Positions 22,485 through 35,485 of a stretch of DNA of 64,000 nt are shown one piece after another. The position numbers and the translations under genes are program-made. A model generated the notes under the pieces. It worked only from the letters and a program-made list of their open reading frames with translations, was not told where the DNA came from and did no database searches. This DNA is from Macrostomum hystrix (taxonomy: Eukaryota; Platyhelminthes; Macrostomidae): positions 1,961,501 through 2,025,500 of the forward strand of contig CATNEN010000034.1 of NCBI GenBank assembly GCA_950097015.1. Direction: 5' to 3'. Positions within the stretch are counted from its first letter, which is position 1, and every line of letters begins with the position of its first letter.

Positions 22485-24100
22485 CATGATAGAGGTCAGA
22501 TTGCTCCCATCTATCCATTTATATTTTCCTTCCCAAATAAGTGGATCCTAACAACTTAACAGGATCCTCATCCTGACAACTTAAATCTCAGGAAATCTCT
22601 ATAAATTGATAGGCTCAATAAATTGAACTGTCAATCAGGAAAAAAATAGAGTGGCACCAAAGACATTATTAGGCCTACAATGTGCTAGGCCTAGTAGCTT
22701 TAAAAAAGACCATCCACTGTGATATGCATAGCTGGGTACTTAGCCTTGCAGTTGGCCTAAAATGTCTGGGCTTAGTTGTCTATTTCTTAGACTTAGGCAT
22801 TCTTACACACCAATGTGCCTTCAATTGTACTTGTCTAGACCAGCGCCACTGGTAAATAAGGGTTGTACTTTAGCAACTGTTGTAAAATAGTAAAAGCTGG
22901 AAACTGCAGGATAGATGCAAACTATAAATAAATAGGATTATCTATTTTAGCTAGACAACTATATATTGTTATTAATACAAAAAACAATATAGAAATTTTT
23001 TATTTATTTTATAATACATAGGCCTATTAATAAATATATATATATTACAATGCAACAATTGAGCCTAAGTTGAGGGATTGCACTGTTTTCACTGATGATT
23101 AATTAAGTGTTGGTTTGTAACTTTAAAAAAAATATTAAATATTAAGGAATAGCTTATGAAGGAGGAGTCTTAATTAGGTGAATTGCTAAATTGGAATATA
23201 CTGTAGGCCAAGTCAGCCGTAAAAAGAGCCATATGAAATAGTGTCAATTTGAAGAGTTTGTAAATTAAGCAATATTAATAGCTTTGCATTGCTTTCCTTC
23301 TTTGCTTACTTTCCTGTTTGTTTTTAATGTCAAAAAAATAAAAATAAAATTGAAAATAAATAAAACACAAAATTATTGCGATAACGAATAATAACATAGG
23401 TTTTAAAATGCGCCTTGTGTTAAACTCATATTTAACCGTTTGTCTGTTTTGCTCTGACAAAGTACTGAATTTACTGCCACTTGATTCCACCGCTTTTTTA
23501 AACACATTTCTAACAGCCAAAAACTGTATAAATTCTATGGCGCAAGTTAATTTAGAGATGCGCCTGAATATCTAAGCGCAGATTTTAGTTTTGTTCTGCC
23601 ACTTTTTGACGTGAATCGACTTTTTTAAAAGATTAGCGTCAGAGAATAGTTTATCTAATACAGAAAAAAAGCCTCTAGTGCAAAAAATTAGAAAAAAATA
23701 TTTGCAAGTAACGTATCTTTGGATTATTCAACAATTCAAAGTACTTTTAGAGCAAAATACCTTATTTGTTATCTCACTCACACTTCGGTTCGGAAGTCGG
23801 AATCGGGAAATTTGCAAGATGTGCATGATTACTAATTTCATAAGAATGACAAGGAGACGCCATGACGCATCAGTCGTCCTTGTACAAATAATCAGGTTTT
23901 TGATATATCCTTGTTACCCTTTTTACCCGAAAATATCCATCATCTGCATGCATTCTCCATTCGATTAGGGCACATGCAGATGCAGAAAGTCGAAAGCAAT
24001 AAAAAATTGTCACTAAATCTGTTCAGCTTCTGTACAGTTACCACTGGCTTTATTTATTTATTTGGTTTGGGGTTACATGCTGCAACTGCATCAAGGGCCA
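22485..24100. other. AT-rich intergenic region
   Basis: No gene recognised. AGGCCTA-type motifs recur at 22671-22692 and near 23022, as in 12857-13680. Otherwise featureless apart from AT-rich runs. Confidence 0.45.
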
Positions 24101-24280
24101 CTATAGAATCCTACTATTGTAGTCCTGCACTTTGCAGTGCAGGCGCACTCTGCCCTCCTTGACGTATGACTACCCCGCCCAATGACTAAACCTATAGAGT
24201 CCTAGCTACTATTGTAGTCCTGCACTTTGCAGTGCAGGCGCACTCTTCCCTCCTTGACGTTATGACTACCCCGCCACTGG
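24100..24280. repeat. Tandem duplication with internal palindrome
   Basis: Two copies of a block of about 75 bp starting CTACTATTGTAGTCCTGCAC (near 24110 and 24208) continue through GCAGGCGCACTC and end CTACCCCGCC. Each holds CTGCAC-TTTGCA-GTGCAG, a short perfect hairpin. No coding frame. Confidence 0.75.
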
Positions 24281-24354
24281 GTGCAAACCTCTCCCTCCGC
24301 ATCGTTTTGTGTGTTACGTAAGCCTTTGTTTAATAACTTGTTTTGCTGTGCACG

Positions 24355-24382
24355 GACTGGCTGGCTGGCTGGCTGGCTGGCT
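24355..24382. repeat. (TGGC)n microsatellite
   Basis: About six tandem copies of the tetranucleotide. Region 24383-24920 around it shows no gene. Confidence 0.85.
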
Positions 24383-24924
24383 CTATAGTCGTGGCACTAT
24401 AAATCCGCGACTCAGGTGGCTGGGTAGCCGTCCTACTCCTGCTCCGCTTCACATTCTCTTGAACACGCCTCCGGACAACTGGGACCCGTGAAGCAGTTGG
24501 TTATTGTGATAATTCAATCTTTATAATTGCCTTAAATACCAAATAAAAAGGCCAGCTGCAGACCGACCAGTCAATGAAGCCATTGCATGTCTGCACGTCT
24601 TGCTTGACGTGCTTGCTTGTCTTGTCTTGCTTGATTCGGTTGCCATAACGGGGCAGATAGTCCGTGAGTCCTGACGCCGATTATTGGGGAGCTAGACCAG
24701 GGAACAGATATATATAGGGTTTCTCTGTATACTGTACTCACACGGTATTCCTACGCCAGCCTGTGCGTCCCGACGCCGTGCTGAAGGCGGCTGACCGTTC
24801 TGCAGCGTCACCACGCGGGGATCAGTCGCTGTGGTTCGTCCTGACGCCTTATTTGGGACCACTGTGAGCTCTGGCGTTACTGACACAGGCCAGCAGGGAC
24901 CCGTGTGCTATTAACAGATACCGT

Positions 24925-25066
24925 ATATCTGTATATCTGCATATCTGTATATCTGCATATCTGTATATCTGCATATCTGTATATCTGCATATCTGTATAT
25001 CTGCATATCTGTATCTCTGCATATCTGTATATCTGCATATCTGTATATCTGTATATCAGTATATCT
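24925..25066. repeat. 16-bp minisatellite ATATCTGTATATCTGC
   Basis: About nine copies of a 16-bp unit. All reading frames through it are by-products of the repeat. Confidence 0.9.
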
Positions 25067-25284
25067 GTACCTACACTCCACCCGGGGATCCAGAGATACA
25101 ACACTACTATACAGTGGTCCTAATTGTGTACATCCCGCGTGTTGATGTGTCCATGAAACTCTAAACCTAAGGTACGTGTGCAGATAAACTAATTTTCCCA
25201 TTTCCTTAAGCCTGCCATGCAGTATATTTTAGCAGTATATATATTATTTTATATAATAATTGTAAGGGATGTATTAGTGTGAGG

Positions 25285-25375
25285 CTTAGCAGAAAGGGGC
25301 GAGTGGGTCAGCGGCTAGCGTCGCTGCCTCGCACTCTAAAGGACGCTAGTTCGATTCACCCTTCAAGTCACGATT
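25285..25375 (+). mobile_element. tRNA-derived SINE head
   Basis: GTGGGTCAGCGGCTAGCG (box A-like) and ACGCTAGTTCGATTC (box B-like) are spaced as in a tRNA. The GC-rich downstream sequence to about 25900 may be its body; no gene was recognised there. Confidence 0.55.
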
Positions 25376-25930
25376 AATTTCGGGACTTGTTGGGGGGTTT
25401 GGACATTAGCGACCGGCGGAGGTGCACCATATTTCGTGCAATCAAAGCTTGAAATAATAGCTTCGCTCCTACCTTCTGTGTGCCTGTTCTGCGTTGTGTG
25501 AGTTGTGTGCGTTGGCGCTGGGGCGTGAGACCTTGCGGGGGGTGGCTGGGGGGGCGGGTGTACACCGCCGCGCGCTTTCTAGACTTCCGTCAGCGCGATT
25601 GGATAAGTGTACACTCATCACCCGGCCCCCCCTGAGGACTGATTTCTTATCAGCCTTCCGCCCCGGCTTGGTCTGCTATGTGCGTGTGGGGCTGGGGTGG
25701 GGGGGCACTGCTGTCTATTCTGGGTGCCTCCTGCCCTCCCGGCTGGTCTGTGCTGCTGGTGTGGTGCCTGCTCAGGGGAGGCGGCGCGATGGGCGCAAAA
25801 GCGCCTGGTTCGCCGGTCTGGGGGCGTGCCGCTCCGTCGCTTGTGCGACAAGTGCCCCGGGCCCCCCTGCAAATAGATAGAGAGAGAGGCTTAGCAGGCT
25901 AGAATCACTTGATGGGTGTCCTATCAATTG

Positions 25931-26893
25931 GAATCAGGAATTTCGGCAAATCACGAATTTCGTCAAATCACGAATTTCGGCAAATCAGGAATTTCGGCAA
26001 ATCAGGAATTTCGGCAAATCACGAATTTCGGCAAATCAGGAATTTCGTCAAATCACGAATTTCGTCAAATCACGAATTTCGGCAAATCACGAATTTCGTC
26101 AAATCACGAATTTCGGCAAATCACGAATTTCGGCAAATCAGGAATTTCGGCAAATCACGAATTTCGGCAAATCAGGAATTTCGGCAAATCACGAATTTCG
26201 GCAAATCAGGAATTTCGGCAAATCACGAATTTCGGCAAATCAGGAATTTCGGCAAATCAGGAATTTCGGCAAATCAGGAATTTCGGCAAATCAGGAATTT
26301 CGGCAAATCAGGAATTTCGGCAAATCAGGAATTTCGGCAAATCAGGAATTTCGGCAAATCACGAATTTCGGCAAATCACGAATTTCGTCAAATCACGAAT
26401 TTCGGCAAATCACGAATTTCGTCAAATCACGAATTTCGGCAAATCACGAATTTCGGCAAATCACGAATTTCGGCAAATCACGAATTTCGGCAAATCAGGA
26501 ATTTCGGCAAATCACGAATTTCGGCAAATCAGGAATTTCGGCAAATCACGAATTTCGGCAAATCAGGAATTTCGGCAAATCACGAATTTCGGCAAATCAG
26601 GAATTTCGGCAAATCACGAATTTCGGCAAATCAGGAATTTCGGCAAATCACGAATTTCGGCAAATCAGGAATTTCGGCAAATCACGAATTTCGGCAAATC
26701 ACGAATTTCGGCAAATCACGAATTTCGGCAAATCACGAATTTTGGCAAATCAGGAATTTCGGCAAATCACGAATTTCGGCAAATCAGGAATTTCGGCAAA
26801 TCAGGAATTTCGGTAAATCAGGAATTTCGGCAAATCAGGAATTTCGGCAAATCACGAATTTCGGCAAATCACGAATTTCGGCAAATCAGGGAT
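25931..26893. repeat. 17-bp minisatellite, about 56 copies
   Basis: The unit CGAATTTCGGCAAATCA, with C/G and GG/GT variants, fills about 960 bp. Because 17 is not divisible by three, each frame cycles through the same 17-residue peptide, which creates two overlapping 330-residue ORFs with the same repeat. They have no normal start context or non-repeat domain and are not called as genes. Confidence 0.95.
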
Positions 26894-27439
26894 AAGCCTT
26901 TAAAAATAAAACCAGCGTGATGGTCTGGTACGGGGTGTACTCTGTGGCACCTGCATGCTTGTCCAGGCACCTCTGGCTTAAAGGCTCTGAGGGTTAAAGG
27001 GCCTTTACAGGGTAGGCGGACAGTTCGCAGCAACGCGTACCTGAGTGGATCAGGTGCCTCTGCCTATACTATAATACGAATCTGAGCAATGGCGTTGCCT
27101 GGATTTTTCTTTATGAGGGGCGCGCCACTATACTACCAGAGGCACCAAGTTAGTGTCAAAAGTATCAAGCTATCAAGCTATCAAAGCTTAGGACCAACAA
27201 TAGATCAGATTTTTTGACTCGAGGGGCACATCACGTCCCATTGGACATGTTCAGAGAACATGGTGCTTGAGATGCTAAACGAATGACTAGCCTGCGCTTA
27301 CGCTCAGATTTAGCCATGCAAATGAGCCATATAGTAGAAGAAATCGACACGAGGAGCTTGTCTTTGGATGTGTGCATCTGCCACTCCAACCTCTAACTGG
27401 CTGTCTTGCATTGGCATTGATCGCCATCGCTGAGAGAGG

Positions 27440-27720
27440 CACCATCACCAGCGCCAGACGCAAGGTCAGAGTCAAAGAGACACAGCGCTCTAGCGCTGAA
27501 CCGCGTCTTGAAGGTGTTGAAGAGACAAATTGGTGAGATTCTGGCGATAGAGCTGTTTTGCCCGTGACAATAATATCGTCTAGGAAGACGAGCATCGACT
27601 CCAGGTCACCTAGCAGCGAGTCGAGAGCGCATGCGAAAGTCCATCTGGTACAGGTCACAGACCAGTATGAAATGTCTATGGAGTGTATCAAAAAAGTTTT
27701 TTTTTCATCTGTATCGAACA
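27440..27720 (-). pseudogene. Relic of LTR-retrotransposon reverse transcriptase
   Basis: On the minus strand, LVFLDDIIVTGKT (around 27592-27554) is the catalytic YxDD/LDD block of gypsy-type reverse transcriptases. A following stretch that would read as NLSLQHLQ is shifted to another frame, and neither side keeps an intact pol frame. A short decayed fragment; flanks at 26894-27440 and 27720-29004 show nothing else recognisable. Confidence 0.6.
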
Positions 27721-29004
27721 CATTGCGACCCGGTGAAAATATTTTGCTCCGTTTTTTCAGAGATTTTTGCACCTTCTTCATTCTCCTCCAATCTACCCTA
27801 TTTTTTACAAACTATTTTTTACAAAATCGGACCTTTCTGATCTGTCGTATTAATGTACTTTCTGAGAAAGCTTGTTTCTGTTCAAAGTTCGATATACAGA
27901 ATATATGTTCGCTATTGTTTTATTCGATATGCTTGATATAATATATTTAATTGTGTGGAGATAACAGGCAGGTAAAACAATTTATATTTGCATACGCATT
28001 TATATACGCCATGCATGTGTGTCACAATGTAACAATTACAGGAGTAGGATACTCCTACAGTGTAGTGGTGATTTGTGTTGGTCACTAGAGTTCACCGATT
28101 AAGGAAATGTTAAATAAAAAAACTCGATCTTCTTCAAGTTTATAAAGGGGATAGTAGATGTAAAAGCTACAAAAGGACAACAAGAGCTACCTTGCATATA
28201 TGCATAAAAACAGTAGGAATGCGTAAGAGAAATTTATACTCGTAGAAAACTTCCGGAGTTGCAGTATTCCAGAACTATGGATTCTGATAGTTTCCTGGAT
28301 GAATTTTCACTTCGTTAAGCCACATTAGAAATCTATAGGCAATTTTCATAACCAAGCTCTGCCACCTATAGAAAAGTTCTCATTTGCTCCAGGTCGCAGC
28401 CCTGCAGGCCGCAGGTCGGAAGTCGCGTGTCGCAGTTCCAGGAAATACCTAGAAGCTCATGATCGCGGCTGCTGCTGTGGAGACCATGCAGTGAGACCTG
28501 CATGGATTCTGACCGTGGCGCTCGAGACGCGTTAAATCCCAGCCAGGCATCCGGCGTCGAACACGTTCGACGAGAGCTCGCCATTCAAGAGCGCGCGACT
28601 TGACGCCCCCCCTTGGCGCGGATCGTGTTACTACTAGTATTATTATTGCCTTTTTTTCAAAGCTCTCACTTTTTCAGAATACTAGCATTCGATTTTTAAG
28701 CAACCAAGCTGACAATTCCTGTTTGAATGAGAAAGCACAAGAATAATATAGAATTGCGTTTAGACGTCACATCAACCAACCATCAACCAGCTGTAGCCAC
28801 AGGCCAACCCGAAGGTTCACACAACATATATATAACGGAGGTTATTTACAAAGAAGCGAAACTATTTAATTCAGCGGCGTGTTTACGGGTCAGAGAGGCG
28901 TGTGGACCTTCGGTCGCCAGGTGAACGGCTCATGCTACAGTAACAGTACAGTTATAAAAGCTATTTTCAGTAATAGCAGCACTTGCACGATTAGGAATGC
29001 AGAT

Positions 29005-32000
29005 TCACCAAGCATTCCGGCCTCCTGTTGGCTTCTTGGCCGCCGGCTTTGCCTGCGCAGTAGCCTTCTTCTGCCAAGCCTTGCCAATCGAACCAGGCAA
29101 GCTGGTCGAGGCTGTTGAGACACTATTCGAGTCTTCTGTCGCGTGCTGCTTCTGTTGTGTCTCTTGTTCCCGTTTGGCTGTCTGAGGGGCCATCTTGCTC
29201 ACGATTGCCTTGATGACAGTGTCGCGCCGTTTCGAGAAGCGCATCTTCCACTCCAGGCGCTCCACATAGCCCTGCCTTGCTGAGCGCAGTTCCGAGAACA
29301 ACACGAATATCAACTCGAATAGTTCGCACACAGTGAGCAGAGACATGCCAAGGTATAATCCGAGAATGCCACCAATGTCTGAGAACAGGTCAAAAAATCG
29401 GTAGGACTCGACTTCTTGCACGACTGTGCTAAAAGCTTTGTAGGCGCCCAGAGTCACCTGGGCAAAGTTGGTGGCGAAATCGCGCTGCACTTTGTCTTCT
29501 GTTGTCACATTGCGCAGGAAGTAATAGAATGTGTCAGGCACGCTGTAGTTTGCCAGCTCCAACTGCCTGACATGATAGCTGAGAATTGTGTCCTTGCAGT
29601 ACACCGCTAGACTGTTTAACGGCCAAGAGGCCATCGACACAATCGGTGTGTAGATTCGCTCCCGACAGTTCGGCAGGCACTGCTCCATCGAGTTGAACAG
29701 GGTACTCTCGCGCAGGATGTAATCGTGCTCACATTGAGTTCTCTGCGCGAACTCCGTGGCGTTGGTAGCTGCGGTGAGGTAGTGACACAGAGTGGCGTTG
29801 ATGTTCTCAGTGACGCTATGAAATGGAGGCGCGATTCGACTGCAGAGACAGCCGCACTCGAGCAGGATGGAGTCCAACAGGGCTCGGTACTGGCAGTCCT
29901 CTCTGTTCTTCACAAACTGGATTCTGTTCCGGTCGGCATCCTCGTAGTAAACTGATCGATTCTCCGAGACGCATTGCTTGGCGTTGCGGCTGACGTATCT
30001 GAAGTGCAGCACGTGAGAAGTGAGCGAAGTGTATAGAGTACTCAGTCTATGGACTTGGAGGACGCCACACCCACCCCAGCTGATGCTGGCACCCATTTAA
30101 CAGGTTGTGACTGTGACCAGGCTGTGATCTCGAACCCCCACGATCGAGGTTGTCACTCGTTTGTGAAGCATTTTTATACATGCTTATTTAGATTCATAGC
30201 TACATTTTAGTCACGCTTCAACGACGATTGCCTGCGCACAACTGACTGCGGCGACAACTGCAAAGCATAGCAGACAATTGTCTCCGTTGTCTGTTATCGT
30301 GCAGGTAATTTTCGTGCTACCACTAAAATCTCTCCATTTTCGTTTTCTTTTTTTCACTTCAGTTGTCAATTGTCAAACAGCGCATTTACGATCGATTTAA
30401 TGTTATGGAAACGGTTAATAAATGTATCCATGGCAACCAAATACTAAATCCCGAATCCAGATGGATCTGAAAGCAAAAATTTTGCTCAATTGCCTTTGAG
30501 AAACCTGAAACCCATTGCTCTCAAAATAAGATGGGGCACTTTACCGCGACTAAATTTAAATTAAAATGTATGCATGCAATGTGAATGAGCATAGCATGGC
30601 AAAACTGACTTTGCTACATGTTGATGGGTGTGTCCATTTTGTACTTTTACGTAAAAGTAGAGCTTTGGGCGTCGATCAATTTTTCGTCTGGTATCTCCTG
30701 TCGTTTCGCTTTCTAAGCTTGCGAAGACCCTGCGCTTGCGCATTTAACGACTGTCGCTTTTTTCTTCATTAAATTATAGACCCAGGTGTAATTGCCAATT
30801 AGTGCAATCGTGGTTTTTAAGTGGCAAAAACCGACAGTGAGTATTTCCTGTACGGTAAACAATTGCAATTAGAATACATTAGCACTCTAACTGCATGATA
30901 GGAGTACTATGGAATGCCGATTTAAACTCATTAAAAGGCCTTTCAAAAAGGCCTGAAACTGGACAATTCAGCGCGGAACAGTTTAGGTTTCCAGTCCACA
31001 GATCGATTCAGGCCAGCTGCTCTTGCTAGGTGTCAGTCACTAGCTCCCTAATTGCAGCTTGGGGCCACTGGTGCATCCAGTGTGAATTACCCAGCTGGCT
31101 TTCTGGTTCTCAGAGGCTGTGACGAAACCGTGAAGCCTATGAAAATCAGGGACTATTAGAAGATGAAGCATTACAAATTCATGATAAGCACTTGTTATAA
31201 CTTTTAGTTTGCTAGGAAAGAAGTCAGAGGAAGTACAGGACAAGAGTAGATACACGTTTGTTGACGTCGCTAAGGAGCAAATTTTCAAAACAGCAGCAAC
31301 GCCTTTCGAATCACCTGTGCTCGACCATTTCGAAGTTCACATAGGAGTGCACCCCTGGCGACAGGTTAATGAAGTCCCTCGGATAGTGGTTCTTGGCGCC
31401 GTAGAACAGGATAGCACCGCCGGACTTTGACACATCATAGTCCCCTTCGTAGGTGATTCCGGCCGTCAAACGTCCGAAGATGACGAGGCTCTTTGGATCG
31501 GTTATCACTGGGTTGCTGTCCGTGAACAGAACCTTTTAACAATAAAAATACCATGGGGGTAATTAAAATACCCCCATTTTTATATTTTCTATGTCTCCCA
31601 AAATATTCAGCCAATCGCCATGAAAATTCAGAGAACGGTTTAAAATTTTCCGCTCTATCCGATGACAAACATCAACATCGTTGAGATATTTCTCTCACAA
31701 CTTTTCTGCTCACAAAATTTCATCATGGAACCATATCCGCTCCGCAAACTACGAGTATAATATATAAAAAAGTCGCAGGGTCCTTTGTTCTCAGCATCCT
31801 AGTCACCAGGGTCCCCTTCATTACCGACAGGAGCATCGGCGGCGACCGTCGGGGCCTTCAACAAAGGCATCCGATCGGCATCTCAAAGACGACTGCGTTC
31901 CCAAAGCTGATATTAAAGAATCCTCTACTGCATGCGGTCTTCAATGAGTCCCAGGTGAACTAAGAACTAAGGTCCCTACGACAGATGGACTCAGATCATT

Positions 32001-32993
32001 GAAAAATATCGAGAGGCCTATACGGAGCAATGTTAGTTGTCCTTGTCAACACCCTTGTCAAGGGTTTCCATATGGTGGACTTAAATGACAATTGACATTA
32101 GGTTTGGGAGCTATCGTGAATTAGGCAGTTAGTATTTCATATAGCGTAGTCTCTTTTATGTTAAGGGTTAGTCGTCAGAGTCTCTAAAACTCAATCGGGA
32201 TAGAAATTATTCAACAATATTATGCTTGGTACATTTTTCCTACTCAGTTTTATTTTAATAAAAAACTAATATACTAGCACACACTGTCTGAAATTTTGTT
32301 CTCTTTGAAAAAATATGAATTTCACCCAGATCTTAACGCAACCGAGATATTTCAGTTAACAGAACTGAAACAGAAGAATGAGCGTACCAGCTCCAGGAGA
32401 AATTTCTCGATCAGCGCAGTCTGTCGCAGGACGCTCTCCCTGGGCATGAAACGAAAGCAGTTCCCATACTTGCTATCCCAGTAGTTCTGAAAGTCCAAAT
32501 ACGAACAGTTGAAGCCCTTGTACAGACACCTGACGATGAAGAGCTCGCGACGGTGACCCAGGTTCTTCAGCAGGAGTGTAGGGCCCACCATATCTTTGGC
32601 GATTTGCACAATCAGTTCATAGTCGTTTCCGAGGCCCTTCATGTAGGCCAAACCGGCGAATTTGCGGGACTCCGCGTATAACTGGGCGTAGAGCTGGGGA
32701 TCCTTCGCAACCATCTCGTAGTAGTTAGTTGACGAAATCGGACTAACTGAGCAGACTGTGATGTCCGGCACCTGAAACTGAACGGCTCCAGGGCTAATGC
32801 TGGTGGATATCGGCGTTGACACAAAGTTCAGGATGAGCTGCGCGATGTGGTAGCTGAACCCGGCCAGAGCCGAGAAGAGGAACAACATCCACATTAGTTT
32901 CAAGGGCAGAGAGCGTCGGGCATGGATTCGAGCGAAGCCGTGCGCCGTGGTTGAGGTAACAAAGTCAGAAATGGTGGGCACGCTTAGCTCCAT
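29005..32993 (-). CDS. DEG/ENaC family cation channel subunit
   Basis: Exons on the minus strand are 32993-32388, 31532-31315 and 29998-29005, phase-consistent, giving 605 residues. These trimeric channels conduct Na+ and respond to peptides, acid or force. Seen: the gating HG pair (18-19), TM1 (about 34-56), the post-TM1 PDITVCSVSPIS block, an extracellular region with many Cys and N-glycosylation sequons, the DCQY...CGC pattern, and TM2 with the selectivity-type GLYLGMSLLT (488-497). The cytosolic tail is Lys/Gln-rich. Splice sites: CTG|GTACGC (weak), CACAG|GTGATT, TAAAAG| and CTTCAG|. The first donor is the least certain; the frame join there is good. A SINE remnant sits just upstream of the last acceptor. 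The ligand class cannot be told from sequence; FMRFamide-gated or acid-sensing types are both possible. Confidence 0.92.
30030..30135 (+). mobile_element. SINE remnant beside DEG/ENaC acceptor
   Basis: GACGCCACACCCACC, CCAGCTGATGCTGG and ACCCATTTAACAG occur in the same order as in the longer SINE at 38000-38245. The copy starts about 30 bp upstream of the last exon of the channel and reads antisense to it, so it overlaps the branch-point region. Confidence 0.65.
31553..31577. repeat. Short perfect hairpin in DEG/ENaC intron 1
   Basis: ATGGGGGTA and TACCCCCAT flank seven bases. The remainder of that intron (31533-32387) holds no recognised element. Confidence 0.6.
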
Positions 32994-34765
32994 GCTGCGC
33001 CAGTGTGAGCGTCAGTGGTGCGACTCTGCGAGAAGCCGATATTTCAGATTCGGGGCGGTCTAAACGAAATTTTGTCGCGGCTATTGTCATAAGAAGACTT
33101 TTAGGAGGCCAATCATGTGATGCAGAAGAAATGCCCAATAAAACTAGCTCTAGTAGCAAATGGATAGAACGCCAGATGGTAAATAGATGCATCACAGGTC
33201 CACATCTAACTACTCACTATTTTTCCACCAATTTCGTCCATTGTGACCAATTTGAGGCGGCTGCAATTGTTATTTTCTAGTATATCTAATGGATTGTTTA
33301 GTTCTTTTGCATTGATTCGTTCAGTTTATATTTGAAAAGGTTTTTGGAGGCAAAAAGTAGCCTCGAATGTTAATTTTTTTTCGCAATTTTTATTGTAGGA
33401 TTTTTCTACCGGGATTTTTTGTACGGCGTGAATGTAGAGACCGGAATAGAATTGCCTATCTGTCCAGTGTAAAAGTGGGACAGGCAGTCAGCCTTTAAAC
33501 TACTGCCGTTCGGATACTGGGGAGTTTGGTGTGAAGAATATCTCCCGGGGTTCTACATTCAGAGCTCTATGGTAGAACACTATCCAAAGCCTCTGAAAAA
33601 AACTTTTCATAAAATGACTTTGAACGATTAAATCAATAGTACAAACTTCCACGCGTCACATACTAATAACTAACACTGCAGCTGGCTGAGGTGGCTCACA
33701 ATATGTCGATTTGGTACAACAACTGACAATCGCCATCTTATCAATACTTTTTATTCTTAAAAAATCGGCACTCAGAATTTTCACGAATCGAGATTCCTGC
33801 TTCATTCTGCATTGAAAGTCGTGGACTGCAATTCGATAACGAATGTATTACTAAAAACTATAAAACAAAGATACACAAAGAAATCTAAGATCTGTAGATC
33901 TTAGATCTGTAGATAAGGCGTCGACTAAATCGATCAATCTTACTGCAGGATGACTTATTCCTCGTCTTCAGCTCTCCATGTAATTATCTAAGAAAATTTT
34001 TATACAAAGCACAAAAAGCTATCTAATTCCTCGAAAATGGCTCACAAATAACTGAGTCTTACAGTTAAAGATGTTAAAAAGTTAAGCAGTTAAGCATATA
34101 GCTCGAAAGCGAAAAGAAGAATTTGTACTACTGCATTCAAACAAACTTCGTGTCGCTAGGACCATGCACCCTCGAGGAAAATTCAAGTTACTCTGCAAAG
34201 TCTGTCCTCGTATTGACTCTACAAGAAAAGTTTGCAAAGCATGGTTCAATAATTTAAACAATCGTGAAGTTATTCCGTGATTATTATATACTACTCGCAT
34301 ATAACAATTTTTAATACGAGCTAATATATCTTTGTGTTTGCTTATACAGGCAAAATCAAATCCCGTAAACCAGTCGAATTCTATGATTGTTTACTCAACG
34401 CTACATTTTCGTTTGGACAGTGATGGATCTTTACTTGAACAGTAAGCTGTACACAATGTATAACAAGTACTGGTGTGTATAAAAGTTTACCAAAAATAAT
34501 AAAGGATATAGTAGGAAATATAAAAATTGACAACGCATTCAAGAATGTGAATGCCCAATCTTCAGAGTTCCGACCCTCCAATAATATACTATACATTTAA
34601 TTCATGTCATTAAGGAATTAAACGCTCCAGAAAATGTGGTGCATACAATTACAACAGTTCGGATCTCTGACTACCATGCAAAGAGAGAATCTCGCGCGCA
34701 TAAATTCTGCTGCAAATCTCTTGCATTTCGAATTGTTGGAACGACCGATTGGTTAATGTCAATCA
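32994..34765. other. Intergenic region
   Basis: No gene or clear repeat recognised apart from a short duplicated AGATCTGTAGATCTTAGATC tract near 33890-33915. The promoter of the DEG/ENaC gene should lie at its left end. Confidence 0.4.
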
Positions 34766-35202
34766 CAGTGGCGTATCTAGGATTTTAAAATGGGGGGGGG
34801 GGATAAATTTGCTGTTTCAACTATCAGAGAAAATGAGTCGCATGCTGCTGCTAAAAAACTGAAATAACCTTTTGTAGTCCATTTGCACACAGCGATTTCG
34901 CTACCTTTTTAATTACTTTGTTATACATTTCGAGAGTCAGAGAGTCAGAGTCAGAGACTCAGAATCAGAGTCATCGGAGACGTCACCGTCATGACTCACG
35001 TCAGAGTCGAGGCGAGAGACGAGACGGCGCGACGCAGACGAGACGAGACAGAGATAGTTCAGATTCAGATTCAGAACATCATTGTGCCGAATAACGACAT
35101 TACGACTATGACATTCCGCCATAATGTTCCTCTTCGTCTTTTCGTGGGTTGGTGACATTCTTCGGTCGGCGAAATGGTCATAATGGTCGAAATACGCCAC
35201 TG
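34766..35202. mobile_element. hAT-type MITE with 8-bp target duplication
   Basis: Ends are CAGTGGCGTAT and ATACGCCACTG in inverted orientation. GTCAATCA occurs immediately outside on both sides (34758-34765 and 35203-35210). An 8-bp duplication with CAGTGGCG-like ends is typical of hAT elements. The 437-bp body has a G-run near 34792 and a GAGTCA-rich stretch near 34933-34975, with no transposase frame. Confidence 0.88.
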
Positions 35203-35485
35203 GTCAATCAGCTAGCGCTTATCTACAGGATTTCTATTTCCGATTTAGCATAAAATTGATCTAGCAACCAAATTTCAAGAGGGAAAACAAACAATTTATA
35301 GGTGGAAATTTATTTTTTTTGCTTTTTTGATTAATAAACTTGATTATTTTATAAATATTTGCTATATCAAAGAAATGCGCACCCTTTTAAAATCACGGAA
35401 TTACACGAAAATAGTTCAATCTGGTTACTTAGTTGCAGAATCAGTTTTTGGTGTTTACTTTTTATCCTGAATTTAGACCCTAATC

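Noticed and set aside
25909..26920. Two overlapping 328-334-codon frames in the 17-bp array
   Set aside because: Both are the same repeat peptide in shifted frames, with no independent domain or splice context; kept only as a finding.
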